Source: an uncultured Lachnospiraceae bacterium (GTDB lineage Bacteria > Bacillota > Clostridia > Lachnospirales > Lachnospiraceae). Taken from it: a stretch of 64,000 nt of DNA. Within the stretch, counting starts at the first letter, position 1, and each line of letters starts with the position of its first letter. Shown in pieces: positions 21,313 through 30,689 of the stretch. The stretch lies in the NCBI GenBank assembly GCA_902786515.1, contig CADADA010000013.1, positions 1 through 64,000 of the forward strand. Reading direction: 5' to 3'. Below the pieces are notes generated by a model that was not told where the DNA came from, made no database searches, and saw nothing but the letters and a program-made list of their open reading frames with translations. A program made the translations under genes and the position numbers.

Positions 21313-22995
21313 TTAAAATAAACCCAGATTTTGAAAAAAACTGTTCACGTTAATCTGTCCGTAACCCCACTCCTGATTTGGATAAGTGAGATTTTCTTTT
21401 CTCACGGCTCCCCGAATCAGCAGCCTGTTCATATCATTTCCCGTGATAGTGGTGTAATTGCCTTTCACATCCGCCCACTCCAGTATCATTGCCAGAATGC
21501 CTGTAGAATGTGCTGCCGCAGCGCCTGTTCCTGTCATAGAACCATATCCTCCGCCCACTTTTGCACATGGAATCTCATAACCGGGAGCTGCCACGTCAGG
21601 CTTTATAATGCCGATTCTCGTGTATCCTCTCCCCGATTCCAGATAAAAGCTGTCATTTAGCGGATTATATGCCGTAACGGTAAGAGGGAGTCTAGCATTT
21701 CCCGGAGACGTTATAGTTGTATACGGATTTGGTTTTATAAAAAATGTTTCATCTGAAATCAGATTTTCGGCCGGGAGCCATGAATGAATTGAAAATGGTT
21801 TGTTTTCAAGGTTGCTGACCCTGAAAATCCAGATACCCGCCGTAGCATTTTGAAACCTTACAAGCATAAGCTGGTCTCCCGTTTCCTCCTCAAATATAAT
21901 GTTATTTACCCAAACTGTGCTGTTATTAAAAATGAAATTAAACTTCTGGCACCCCGAAATAGATGGGAATACCTGCTTTGTTGTTTCCCCTGTGGGTGCA
22001 ACTATCTCTATGGCACATCTCGCCGGCACATATGACCATACTTCTGCCGCAAATTCTTTGTCTGCTTCTCCTACATTTAACTCAATGTCCTCTACGTAAT
22101 TATTATTCACTTTAGCATAAAAATGTCGTCTTCTGTTGCCTTCATTACCTGCCGCCACCGCAATCCCCACCTTTGATGCCTGCGCCAGATAACTGATATA
22201 GCTGCTGGTTGCACCAAGTCCGTCGTGTCCTCCCTGACTGGTTCCCATCGCAAGACATATTGCTACAGGTCTTTGTAAAATTCTCGCCTTACTGATGATG
22301 TATCTTATAGCCAGAATAATATCCGACTCCTGAAAACACAATTTATCATCTGGAACGCAAAAAATCCTGTACAGATTTCGCTTTGCCCTCTTTACCTTTA
22401 CCACCACAAGTTCTGCTTCCGGCACAACTCCCGTAAAATTTGCAGCCATATCCCTGCTTCCTGCAATAATACTTGCTACTGCAGTGCCGTGTCCATTTAT
22501 ATCCGTTGTATTTACTTCATCTAACGGACTATCCGACTCAATTGCCTGATCAATCTGCACACTTGTATACTCTGTTCCAAATGTAAAATTTTCCGGAATC
22601 CTGCCCCCTTCAATCGTCTGATCCCATATATATTTAATTCTTGTTGTTCCATCTGCATTCAGAAATGCTTTATGCATATAGTCAATTCCGGTATCTATGA
22701 TTCCCACCATAACTCCCTGTCCGTACAGGGCTAAAAACGGATTTCTCTGCACCTGTCCTATTCCTGACTTTTCTATACTTACGGTAGAGTTTACCGTAAA
22801 AAGCGAAGGAAAACGGCTATACGAGTTTTGCCCCAGATCACACAACTCTTCCCTGTCTTTATATACATGCAGCAGCAAATGTTTTTCATTAAGATATGTA
22901 ATATTATCATTTGTACTATCTGTCTCATCCACGTTACCAAGCGTATTGTCTACAATAAAATCATAATAATTTTCATCAATTATTTTTCCCGGCAT
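21313..22995 (-). CDS. Subtilisin-family (S8) protein lacking the catalytic serine
   Basis: The 560-residue protein has a complete S8 fold outline: Asp101 in IIDTGIDY, His169 in NGHGTAVAS and the oxyanion Asn in AAGNEG. The serine motif, however, reads GTGAAAAHSTG, with Gly491 (GGC codon) where the family has Ser (AGC would be one transition away). It is thus probably a pseudoprotease. The start is the ATG at 22995 with GGGGG five bases upstream; the in-frame TTG at 23007 lies inside that site. No signal peptide is seen. Size and layout resemble the clostridial Csp germination proteases, where CspA and CspC are dead. It is divergent from an intact paralogue. Confidence 0.85.
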   Translation of the reverse strand: MPGKIIDENYYDFIVDNTLGNVDETDSTNDNITYLNEKHLLLHVYKDREELCDLGQNSYSRFPSLFTVNSTVSIEKSGIGQVQRNPFLALYGQGVMVGIIDTGIDYMHKAFLNADGTTRIKYIWDQTIEGGRIPENFTFGTEYTSVQIDQAIESDSPLDEVNTTDINGHGTAVASIIAGSRDMAANFTGVVPEAELVVVKVKRAKRNLYRIFCVPDDKLCFQESDIILAIRYIISKARILQRPVAICLAMGTSQGGHDGLGATSSYISYLAQASKVGIAVAAGNEGNRRRHFYAKVNNNYVEDIELNVGEADKEFAAEVWSYVPARCAIEIVAPTGETTKQVFPSISGCQKFNFIFNNSTVWVNNIIFEEETGDQLMLVRFQNATAGIWIFRVSNLENKPFSIHSWLPAENLISDETFFIKPNPYTTITSPGNARLPLTVTAYNPLNDSFYLESGRGYTRIGIIKPDVAAPGYEIPCAKVGGGYGSMTGTGAAAAHSTGILAMILEWADVKGNYTTITGNDMNRLLIRGAVRKENLTYPNQEWGYGQINVNSFFQNLGLF

Positions 22996-23101
22996 ATTAA
23001 CCCCCAATTATTATTCACACTATTATATTCACTACATTTTACCTGTATTCATGTAGTTTTATATAACTTCATATAATTTAAAAAACGGATGGAGTTTTAT
23101 A

Positions 23102-24781
23102 ATGAATCAAAAAATCGAAAATCTGCTTAATCTGAGTCTTGGCATCAGCGAATCGGAAAGGGCAAAATCTCCTGACTTAAATTCAGGATTCAACGTTTCC
23201 GAAGAAACCTGGGAACTGATTATAAAATATAACGGTGACATTATGAATATACAGGAAAAGTATCCGGAAATCAGAATCTCTCCTCTTATCAACAGGTATG
23301 CAACCATCGTCACACCTGAAAGATATATAGAACCACTTTCAGAAGAACCTTTTATAGAATATATTGAAAAACCAAAGGGGCTTTATTTTGAACTGACGGA
23401 TTCTCTTGCAGAAAGCTGCATCACTCCCATTCAGCTTAAGTTTCCTGACGGTCAGCCGGGTTTGACCGGAAAGGGTGTTATCGTAGCCATTATAGATACC
23501 GGCATTGATATAAAAAGCAGTGAATTCAGAAATCCTGACGGAACAACCAGAATCCTGAATATCTGGGATCAGGACAGCAATACATTCTTGGATTCGGATG
23601 ATATTAATAATATTATTATGTCCGACGACAGCGATTTTTATCCCGGTTCGGATATAATCGGCCACGGTACAAATGTTGCAACTATTGCCTGTGGAAAAAG
23701 CGGCGTTGCAAAGGATGCTTTTATTATTGTAGTTAAAATGGGACTTTCCCGTCCCGGAAATTTTCCACGTACAACTAAGCTGATGCAGGCTGTCAATTAT
23801 GTTCTCCTAAAAAGTGTGGAATATTCCCTGCCGGTTGCAATTAACATAAGCTTTGGCAATAACTACGGGGACCACACAGGCACTTCTCTTCTTGAGACAT
23901 TTATAAATGAATGCTGTCTGTTCTGGAAAAACAGTATCTGTGTCGGAACCGGAAATGAAGGACTTGGTGCTACGCATGTAGGAGGCAACATTGCGGGTTA
24001 TTCATCTAAAGATATTAAACTTAATGTTTCCCGCTTTGAAACATCATTAAACATTCAATTATGGAAAGATTATCAGGACGATATTTTTATTGAAATTATT
24101 AGTCCTTCAGGAAACGGTTCAGGGCGTATCGACAAATTCAATTCCGTCATCCGTTCTGAATCGGAAGGAACTACTCTCCTCATGTATTACGGAACTCCTG
24201 CTCCTTACTCAAAAAGGCAGGAACTATATATTGACATGATTCCTAATTACTCATATATCACTTCCGGAGTATGGACCATACGGATTCTCTCGAGACGTGT
24301 TGTTACCGGAAGATATGATTTGTGGCTCCCGTCAATCGGTTCACTGAATTTTGGAACAGGGTTTGAAGAAGCTGACGGCAGTCTGTCATTCACGGTTCCT
24401 TCCACCGCCTCAAGGGTAATATCTGTCGGCGCCTATAATCAGGCAATTGATGCAATTGCACCGTTTTCCGGCAGGGGATATGTAACAATGTTATCGGGAA
24501 CAACACTCTGCAAACCGGATTTAGTTGCTCCCGGTGTCAACCTTCTGATAAATAATACTTTAAACACCGGAACCTCATATGCCACTCCATTTGTAACAGG
24601 CAGTGCTGCTCTTCTTATGGAGTATGGCATTACACGCGGGAATGACCCGTTTTTGTATGGCGAAAAAATAAAAGCTTATCTTATAAGCGGTGCACAGCCC
24701 ATATCTTTCTTGTCAACTTTACCAAATCCGCAATCCGGATGGGGAAAATTATGTGTAATTTTACCAAATGCAGGTGCATAA
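23102..24781 (+). CDS. Subtilisin-family (S8) serine protease, intact triad
   Basis: The 559-residue paralogue of the divergent neighbour has a complete triad: Asp132 (IIDTGIDI), His188 (IGHGTNVA), Ser492 (NTGTSYATP) and the oxyanion Asn in GTGNEG. The roughly 100-residue N-terminal part could be an intramolecular prodomain. No signal peptide is evident. GGATGGAG seven bases upstream fixes the start, and a TATAAT box lies at 23072-23077 with no clear -35. The fold and length match CspB-type proteases of spore formers. A role with the dead paralogue as partner is an inference. Confidence 0.88.
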   Translation: MNQKIENLLNLSLGISESERAKSPDLNSGFNVSEETWELIIKYNGDIMNIQEKYPEIRISPLINRYATIVTPERYIEPLSEEPFIEYIEKPKGLYFELTDSLAESCITPIQLKFPDGQPGLTGKGVIVAIIDTGIDIKSSEFRNPDGTTRILNIWDQDSNTFLDSDDINNIIMSDDSDFYPGSDIIGHGTNVATIACGKSGVAKDAFIIVVKMGLSRPGNFPRTTKLMQAVNYVLLKSVEYSLPVAINISFGNNYGDHTGTSLLETFINECCLFWKNSICVGTGNEGLGATHVGGNIAGYSSKDIKLNVSRFETSLNIQLWKDYQDDIFIEIISPSGNGSGRIDKFNSVIRSESEGTTLLMYYGTPAPYSKRQELYIDMIPNYSYITSGVWTIRILSRRVVTGRYDLWLPSIGSLNFGTGFEEADGSLSFTVPSTASRVISVGAYNQAIDAIAPFSGRGYVTMLSGTTLCKPDLVAPGVNLLINNTLNTGTSYATPFVTGSAALLMEYGITRGNDPFLYGEKIKAYLISGAQPISFLSTLPNPQSGWGKLCVILPNAGA

Positions 24782-24786
24782 TATCA

Positions 24787-24815
24787 TTGACGATTGTCAA
24801 TTTTTGTCTTATAAT
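24787..24815 (+). promoter_or_regulatory. Promoter of the chemotaxis receptor gene
   Basis: TTGACG (24787-24792), 17 bases, TATAAT (24810-24815). The -35 region is also the first arm of a short hairpin (ATTGAC/GTCAAT, 24786-24801) followed by T residues, which may terminate the upstream protease gene. Confidence 0.75.
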
Positions 24816-24856
24816 TGTTTCATGAAAGCCATGATTTTATGGAGAAGGAGGAACAT

Positions 24857-26842
24857 ATGAAAAATTTAAAAACACGAACTAAACTCCTTTTGATGAGTTT
24901 AATTCCGCTAATCATCACAATTATCGTAGTTACATCTTTTAATGCCACACATTCGATTAATACTGCTGTCAGAAATGCAGAAGATTTAAATCAGGCAGAT
25001 ATCCGCATTATAGAAGATGAACTTACTGCAATTGTTAAGAAGGATGTATATGTACTTGAGGGAATGGCGGTTTCACCGACGGTCGTAGCTTACATGAAAT
25101 ACGGTGAGCAATCCGGTATTACAAAAGAGCAGATTTTGACTTACATGAAGACTCTGGATGTGATTATTGATGACGGTTGTGCCACCATTATAACAAACAC
25201 TGATGGTATGCAGATATTCCGTACAGTTGGAGATTGCGTCGATGTCTCTGAAAGAGAGTATTTTCAGGAGGCAATGAAAGGAAATATCCATATCTCAGAA
25301 GTTATAGTCAGCAAGTCGACCGGTACAAGAATGTCATGTATTGCAATTCCTATATTTGACACGGACGGAAAGACCGTAATCGGCGTTGCACAGCACAATA
25401 TGGATATGTCAACATTCCATGACTTTTTAGTTAATCACGTAAATAAAGGTGTGAAGGATTGCCTTATTGTTGATTCAGCAGGTATGGTAGCAGCCCACTC
25501 AGACCATGAGATTACTGAAGAGGAAGACCGTTCTTCAGCACAGTTTATGACATCTTCAAAAGATGAAGATACATATATTGCAGATAACGGCAAATTCAGG
25601 GCTATGATTTCATATAAAAGAGAGCCTCTTACCGGCTGGTGCGTACTTTGTACAAGAGATGCTGATGCGGTTGACCGAAGCGTCCGTATGACACAAGTTA
25701 CGTCTATTATTGTTTCACTGGTTATGGTCGCATTAAGTGCGATTGTCACAATTCTCTTTACTAAGATGCTTATGGGACCTATCAGAGCTATTGATAAAGC
25801 AGTTACTGATTTATCTGAAGGAGATTTCCATACAATAGAGGGATTTGACGGAAGAAAAGATGAATTTGGACATATCGTTAAGAACACTAATATCATGACA
25901 CAACGTATGCGTGAAGTTATCACCGACGTTAAGTTTGCCGTAGATAAAGTAGGCAATTCTTCTACGGAACTTGCCAGAACTGCTGAACAGATTTCAGATA
26001 CGGCTGATGGTGTTTCAGAAGCTGTTCAGGAGATTGCAAAGGGTGCAACTGAGCAGGCTGACAATATTCAGCAGGCTGTTGAACATGTCGGTAATTTGTC
26101 TGCCGGTGTACAGAGCGTTTCAGACAACGCCGAAGATCTTGCCGTAACTGCTAAAGATATGGATGAAGAAAGTAATTCTTCTGCTAATCAGGTTTCAAAA
26201 CTTTCAGACAGCATGAATCAGATGCAAAAAGCTATGGATGAGATTAATGACGGTATCAGAACCACAGGTAAGGCGGTTGATGCAGTGAACACAATGTTAG
26301 AGAGTATTTCATCTATCGCTTCACAGACCAGCCTGCTTGCTCTTAATGCTTCTATTGAGGCAGCCCGTGCCGGTGATGCCGGACGTGGATTTGCGGTTGT
26401 TGCTGAAGAAATAGGTAACCTTGCTACAGAATCTGCAAGTACTGTAGAACAGATTCATAAAGAGATGCAAAATCTTCTTCAGGCATCTGATAATTCAACC
26501 AAGATTTCTGTTGAAGTTGAACAGATTACAAAGAAGGTTCATGAAATCCTGTCAGATACTGTATCAATAGTAGACCAGCTCATTAATGGAGTTAAAGATA
26601 CTTCTGATGGTATAACTAATATATCTGCTCTTGCTGAGGAATGTGCAGCTTCTAAAACTGTAATCACCGATGCAATGGAAGCACTTGCTGCAATATCAGA
26701 GGAGAACGCAGCTTCTACAGAGGAAACTTCAGCTTCTATGCAGGAGTTGAACGCAACGGTTAATATCCTTGCAGACTCTGCTGAAGAACTTAATAATCTT
26801 TCTAAGTCATTAGATGAAGAATTGAAATTCTTTAAATTATAG
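24857..26842 (+). CDS. Methyl-accepting chemotaxis protein
   Basis: The 661-residue transmembrane receptor has a first helix at about 10-28, a periplasmic-type Cache sensor domain (about 35-275), a second helix (about 285-307), a HAMP linker, and a long coiled-coil signalling domain with the hairpin tip [20 protein letters not shown] that contacts CheA/CheW. The ATG at 24857 follows GGAGAAGGAGGAACAT; the open frame upstream is not coding. Cache domains usually bind small organic ligands directly; the ligand cannot be read here. It indicates a motile, chemotactic cell. Confidence 0.95.
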   Translation: MKNLKTRTKLLLMSLIPLIITIIVVTSFNATHSINTAVRNAEDLNQADIRIIEDELTAIVKKDVYVLEGMAVSPTVVAYMKYGEQSGITKEQILTYMKTLDVIIDDGCATIITNTDGMQIFRTVGDCVDVSEREYFQEAMKGNIHISEVIVSKSTGTRMSCIAIPIFDTDGKTVIGVAQHNMDMSTFHDFLVNHVNKGVKDCLIVDSAGMVAAHSDHEITEEEDRSSAQFMTSSKDEDTYIADNGKFRAMISYKREPLTGWCVLCTRDADAVDRSVRMTQVTSIIVSLVMVALSAIVTILFTKMLMGPIRAIDKAVTDLSEGDFHTIEGFDGRKDEFGHIVKNTNIMTQRMREVITDVKFAVDKVGNSSTELARTAEQISDTADGVSEAVQEIAKGATEQADNIQQAVEHVGNLSAGVQSVSDNAEDLAVTAKDMDEESNSSANQVSKLSDSMNQMQKAMDEINDGIRTTGKAVDAVNTMLESISSIASQTSLLALNASIEAARAGDAGRGFAVVAEEIGNLATESASTVEQIHKEMQNLLQASDNSTKISVEVEQITKKVHEILSDTVSIVDQLINGVKDTSDGITNISALAEECAASKTVITDAMEALAAISEENAASTEETSASMQELNATVNILADSAEELNNLSKSLDEELKFFKL

Positions 26843-26858
26843 TTTATGACACAAAAAA

Positions 26859-26888
26859 GAGGTTGTGAAAACACAACCTCTTTTTTTT
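26859..26888. terminator. Bidirectional intrinsic terminator
   Basis: GAGGTTGTG (26859-26867), loop AAAA, CACAACCTC (26872-26880) and eight T residues, with six A residues on the other side. It serves the chemotaxis receptor gene on the plus strand and the DUF6033 gene on the minus strand, whose stop codon overlaps it. Confidence 0.95.
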
Positions 26889-27717
26889 AAATCGAAAAAT
26901 CTACATTCCTTCCAACTTGTTTTTCTGCATCCGTAATCGCCCGGTCACTCATGAATTCCTGCATTTTATCAGATATTTTTGTTACAAGCTCCTCTAGCGA
27001 AGATGCTGTAACTGTAACAGTGTCAGATTCTTTGGTTTTTCCATTTTTCTCAGTTTTTTCGCTGCCTTTACTTTTTAGCCGTTCTTCCTGCTCTTCTTTT
27101 TTAGCCTTTTTCTCTTCTGCTTTTTTTGCTTCAGCCTTCTTCTGAATATTTTTTTCTATTCTCTCTTTTTGTGCAGCACTCGATTTTTCAAGTACGGCAA
27201 AATATGATGCGGTTCCATTATCATCAACCTGCATTCCAAATCCTTTTACGTTAGCTCTGGTACCTGCTACAGATTCCTTCATTTTTGAAAGTCCCGTCGC
27301 TGCATCTCTGATAATGCCTTCATACTTTTCCCGATATGCTTCATCTTCAGCCATACGCTCAATCTTGTCTTCATCCACCAATACAACCATCTTATTTGCA
27401 TTGGCATAACGGCCGGCCTGCGCCTTAGCATTCTCTTTCTGGTCTTCACTTACAAGTATAAATTCCATGTTATTATACTTGCTCTTTAGTTTTTCATAGT
27501 ATTTTGCAGCTTTTTCACTTAACTGCGGAGTACCAATTGTTTTTCCCGTCACATTTGATTTGCCATAAGATTTTGATGTTTTGTCCGTCTCTTCAGTCTT
27601 TTTAGATTTCGTCTGCCTGCTATCTTTTGCGGCATCCTCGGCTTTTTCATTTGCCTTCTTTACATTTTGTGCTTCATACGTATACGTATTATTCACAATT
27701 GCAGAAACATTGCTCAT
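26887..27717 (-). CDS. DUF6033 family protein, probable flagellar regulon member
   Basis: The 276-residue hydrophilic protein is very rich in Lys, Glu and Ala. The central block LSEKAAKYYEKLKSKY...EFILVSEDQ and the following segment match what I know as DUF6033, a Lachnospiraceae-centred family of unknown function. A Lys/Glu-rich coiled coil (about 200-235) precedes a conserved C-terminal helix. No signal peptide or membrane segment. AAGGAGGAATTGTT precedes the ATG at 27717. A sigma-28-type promoter lies about 75 bp upstream, and the converging neighbour is a chemotaxis receptor. Confidence 0.75.
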   Translation of the reverse strand: MSNVSAIVNNTYTYEAQNVKKANEKAEDAAKDSRQTKSKKTEETDKTSKSYGKSNVTGKTIGTPQLSEKAAKYYEKLKSKYNNMEFILVSEDQKENAKAQAGRYANANKMVVLVDEDKIERMAEDEAYREKYEGIIRDAATGLSKMKESVAGTRANVKGFGMQVDDNGTASYFAVLEKSSAAQKERIEKNIQKKAEAKKAEEKKAKKEEQEERLKSKGSEKTEKNGKTKESDTVTVTASSLEELVTKISDKMQEFMSDRAITDAEKQVGRNVDFSI

Positions 27718-27793
27718 AACAATTCCTCCTTGAAAAAAATAAGGGACAAACTCCGTCTCATCCCTTGTCATGTTTACTCACTTCTATATGTTT

Positions 27794-27821
27794 TTATCGG
27801 TTTTTTCGGGTTATATGTTTA
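27794..27821 (-). promoter_or_regulatory. Sigma-28 (SigD/FliA)-type promoter of the DUF6033 gene
   Basis: On the minus strand TAAA (27821-27818) is followed after 16 bases by ACCGATAA (27801-27794), close to the TAAA-N15-GCCGATAA flagellar sigma consensus. No sigma-A boxes compete nearby. This would place the DUF6033 gene in the motility regulon. Confidence 0.65.
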
Positions 27822-27958
27822 TATGTAAAAACTAGTGTAGTCATTTTAAATTAACCCTACTTTATATTTAGGATATGATTTCACTCTGCAAGGCGGAGGA
27901 ATGAGGCTTAGCGGTGGCTACGTTGATTGACGTGGGCATGGAAACTGGAAAATTTGTC
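27822..27958. other. Non-coding spacer before repeat element 1
   Basis: I see no gene here. The stretch contains a GC-richer patch (27887-27950) unlike the AT-rich surroundings, with no start and stop pair worth calling and no recognisable RNA fold. Confidence 0.4.
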
Positions 27959-28478
27959 AAGTAACTGATACACTTAGTTGATTATGAGTATTCATACATC
28001 TGCGACAGTGGTTTTTACGTACTATTTTCAATTTTTCTATGATAGATACGTAGGAATAATCTATGTTACGTATCATTTTCGGGTTTTTAGAATATCATAC
28101 GTAGTAAATGACGAAATCCTACATATCACTTTGAAGTTTTCATAAAAAGATACGTAGGAAGCAGTAGAATCCTACGTATCTTTTTGAAATTTTTGTAATA
28201 TGGTACGTAGTAAACAGTGAAATTCTACGTATCTTTTTGAAATTTTTGTAATATGGTACGTAGGGAACTGTGAAATCCTACGTATCTTTTCGAAATTTTT
28301 GTAATATGGTACGTAGTAAACAGCGAAATCCTACGTATCTTTTTGAAATTTTTGTAATATGGTACGTAGTAAACAGCGAAATCCTACGTATCTTTTTGAA
28401 AAAATCAGAAATTCATACGTAAGAGAAGCTGAATACACACGGGTTTCGCTGTATAACGTGTCAGTTACTTATTATTCG
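27959..28478. repeat. Repeat element 1: terminal inverted repeats around a 53-bp hairpin array
   Basis: The left end AAGTAACTGA (27959-27968) is inverted at the right end TCAGTTACTTATTATTCG (28461-28478). Inside, a TACGTAG-type motif recurs at 28047, 28098, 28151, 28204, 28257, 28310, 28363 and 28416, i.e. every 53 bp after a first step of 51. Each unit is a hairpin (arms around TACGTAG and CTACGTA; the best, 28149-28180, has an 11-bp perfect stem and 10-nt loop) plus a conserved AT-rich spacer. The spacers are conserved, so this is not CRISPR. A second copy lies at 30690-31174. Confidence 0.9.
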
Positions 28479-28483
28479 ATGTA

Positions 28484-29455
28484 CTATTGTAGCGGTCGTA
28501 CAATTCTCCCTATATTTTCCAACATTTTTCTGTCTTTTTTTATGGTCGCACAAGCCGCAGTTGTGAGCATATCTCCCGTGATGGTAGCTGAAGCACCGCT
28601 CTCAAACGCCCTCTTTCCGTCTTCTGTCATTAAAGCCCTGCCTGCTGCAAGTCTTATTTCTGCTTTGGGATTAATATATCTGAAAAATGCGATTGTTCTT
28701 AATATTTCTTCTTCGTTTAAACGTTCCATACCCTCTAGTGGCGTCCCAGGAATAGGCATCAGAACATTGATAGGTATAGAATCCACTTCCACTTCTGAAA
28801 GACTGATTGCCATATCCAGCCTGTCCTCCCATGTTTCACCCATTCCTATGATTCCGCCGGAGCATACCCACATTCCTTCCTCTTTTACGGCTTTTAATGT
28901 TTCAATCTTTTGGTCATATGTATGAGTTGAGCAAATATTTGGAAAGTACCTTTTCGATGTCTCAATATTATGATGATAGCTTGTCACTCCCGCAACGTGG
29001 AGTCTATGTAACTGCTCTCTGGATAAAAAACCCATAGAAGCGCAAAGTTCAATGTCATATTTCTCATGCATACTCTCATACACCCTAATAGCTTTGTCAA
29101 ACTCCTCTCCTGACAACGCTCTGCCTGATGTTACAATCGAAAATCTGTCAACTCCCTCTTCATCATTTTGTCTGCACGCATCCATAATTTTTTCATCTGG
29201 AAGAAAGTCATATATCTCACAACTCGTATGATGGTGTACCGATTGGGCACAATATTTGCAATCTTCCGCACATTTTCCACTTCTTCCATTGATAATTGAA
29301 CATAAATCCACCTTATCGCCTACTAAACTCTTTCTTATATTGTTGGCTCCTTCACACAATTCATCCAAATTACAGTCTATAAAAACAGACAAATCATCTC
29401 CTCTTTTCACACGATATCCACCAATGATATCTTCAGCCAGTTCTAATATATTCAC
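28484..29455 (-). CDS. bioB: Biotin synthase
   Basis: The 323-residue radical SAM enzyme inserts sulfur into dethiobiotin. It has the radical SAM cluster Cys62, Cys66 and Cys69 (CAEDCKYC), and the later YHHNIETS and CSGGIIGMGE stretches typical of BioB. The start is GTG at 29455 with GAGGTG seven bases before; the ATG one base upstream reads straight into a stop in another frame. The gene stands alone: no bioA, bioD or bioF nearby. It has its own perfect promoter. Its stop codon lies 6 bp from the end of repeat element 1. Confidence 0.96.
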   Translation of the reverse strand: MNILELAEDIIGGYRVKRGDDLSVFIDCNLDELCEGANNIRKSLVGDKVDLCSIINGRSGKCAEDCKYCAQSVHHHTSCEIYDFLPDEKIMDACRQNDEEGVDRFSIVTSGRALSGEEFDKAIRVYESMHEKYDIELCASMGFLSREQLHRLHVAGVTSYHHNIETSKRYFPNICSTHTYDQKIETLKAVKEEGMWVCSGGIIGMGETWEDRLDMAISLSEVEVDSIPINVLMPIPGTPLEGMERLNEEEILRTIAFFRYINPKAEIRLAAGRALMTEDGKRAFESGASATITGDMLTTAACATIKKDRKMLENIGRIVRPLQ

Positions 29456-29487
29456 ATCTGTTCACCTCGTACTTACTCTTTATCACA

Positions 29488-29516
29488 ATTATATGGTTCT
29501 TACAGCATCTTGTCAA
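29488..29516 (-). promoter_or_regulatory. Perfect consensus promoter of bioB
   Basis: TTGACA (29516-29511), exactly 17 bases, TATAAT (29493-29488). A loose dyad, TGTCAAC (29511-29517) and GGTGACA (29535-29541), overlaps the -35 box. It could bind a repressor, but its 17-base spacing does not fit the BirA operator I know. Confidence 0.85.
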
Positions 29517-29666
29517 CTTCGTTTTTAATAGTTAGGTGACATTCTATATTTTAATAATATAATGTTTATTTTCGAAACAGAACTGTTTGTTTACGAATTG
29601 TGTATTGATTTCATTAATATATATGTTATGATAGTGTTAGTAAAACAGGAAGGGTATAGTATTTAT

Positions 29667-30122
29667 ATGAAACGTTTAAAAATATTTACAATTATTGATG
29701 GTATAGTTGCATTTTTATTGTTATTTGTTGCATTTATAAGTGATTATACGGCTTATGTAACAAATAATATATCATTAGATTCTCCTTCTATAAAAGCTAC
29801 CCTAATATTCGCACTCGTTTTTTTTATTTTATTCGGCATTTTTGCAGTCTCCCTTTTTATTCTGCTCGTTTCATTTTTTATAAAAAGGTCGGTCAATCCA
29901 CTTATATTATTTCTAGTAATTGATTTTGCTGCCGTTTTTATATACTCTTTCGTTCAACATTTTGTTTATGAATTAACGCTAAATGGCTCTCATTTATTTA
30001 AATTAGCTTACTCCATATTAGATAATATTATGTTCGCCGGTTTAATATTATTTGCATATGCACTGCTTATTTTAATCGTTACCTCTTTGATAAAACTATA
30101 TCAAAAAACAAGGCAGAGGTAA
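29667..30122 (+). CDS. Small four-helix membrane protein (paralogue A)
   Basis: The 151-residue protein has four hydrophobic helices and a charged C terminus (KTRQR). It starts MKRLKIFTIIDGIVAF and is clearly paralogous to the next gene, with identical stretches TIIDGIVAF and ILLVSFFIKRS. The ATG at 29667 is chosen because it aligns with the paralogue start; the frame runs open to 29562 but that part carries the promoter (TTGATT, 16 bases, TATGAT). The site GGAAGGG lies 12 bases upstream, rather far. Function unknown; no family recognised. Confidence 0.7.
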   Translation: MKRLKIFTIIDGIVAFLLLFVAFISDYTAYVTNNISLDSPSIKATLIFALVFFILFGIFAVSLFILLVSFFIKRSVNPLILFLVIDFAAVFIYSFVQHFVYELTLNGSHLFKLAYSILDNIMFAGLILFAYALLILIVTSLIKLYQKTRQR

Positions 30123-30192
30123 CAACATTATTAATCGATTTAATTATTGTTAGTTATAATAACAACACAATGGAAAGGATACAGGTATTTGT

Positions 30193-30645
30193 ATGAAACA
30201 TTTTAAAAAATTTACAATTATTGATGGTATAGTTGCATTTTTATCTTTTATATTGACTTTCTATACCGATTATACTACTGAGTACACACTGTTCAGCCAA
30301 ACAAACTATTTTAGATCTTTTATTATATTTGGTTTAATTTTTGTCGCTTCCTTTGGCATTTTTGTGCTCTGCCTTTTTATTCTCCTTGTTTCGTTTTTTA
30401 TAAAAAGGTCGACCAAACCAATTATGATTTTTTTAATAACCGATTTTATACTAATTATAATATCAGGTGGAGTTAATGCTTTACTTTATGACTACGTTGC
30501 CGAGGATACCTCTTTATATCATATAGGTTTCACCATAACAGATATCATTATATTCTATGGTTTTATATTATTTGTATATGCGCTACTTATTTTAATCGTC
30601 ACCGCCTTGGTTAAAAAAATATCTAATCGAGCAAGTGATAAATAA
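30193..30645 (+). CDS. Small four-helix membrane protein (paralogue B)
   Basis: The 150-residue protein starts MKHFKKFTIIDGIVAF and has four hydrophobic helices in the same positions as the preceding gene. The similarity extends into the 5' flank (a TATAAT/TATGAT box, GGAAAGGAT or GGAAGGGTA, then TATTTRT before the ATG), so promoter and gene were duplicated together. Function unknown. It ends just before a hairpin and repeat element 2. Confidence 0.7.
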   Translation: MKHFKKFTIIDGIVAFLSFILTFYTDYTTEYTLFSQTNYFRSFIIFGLIFVASFGIFVLCLFILLVSFFIKRSTKPIMIFLITDFILIIISGGVNALLYDYVAEDTSLYHIGFTITDIIIFYGFILFVYALLILIVTALVKKISNRASDK

Positions 30646-30648
30646 TCC

Positions 30649-30680
30649 ACCACCGTATGTTCCGTTCGGTATACGGTGGT
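30649..30680 (+). terminator. Probable terminator after the membrane-protein pair
   Basis: ACCACCGTAT (30649-30658) pairs perfectly with ATACGGTGGT (30671-30680) four bases after the stop codon. The T-run after it is poor (TCAATCTT), so termination may be partial. Confidence 0.6.
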
Positions 30681-30689
30681 TCAATCTTG

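Noticed and set aside
28047..28430. CRISPR array suspected from regular palindromic repeats
   Set aside because: The sequences between the palindromes are conserved from unit to unit, the unit is 53 bp with a loose loop, and no cas gene is near.
28359..28925. 188-codon plus-strand open frame
   Set aside because: It begins in repeat element 1 and then runs antisense through bioB; composition and lack of a ribosome binding site mark it as a shadow frame.
29511..29541. BirA operator upstream of bioB
   Set aside because: The half-sites and the 17-base spacing differ from the BirA consensus I know; kept only as a weak dyad.
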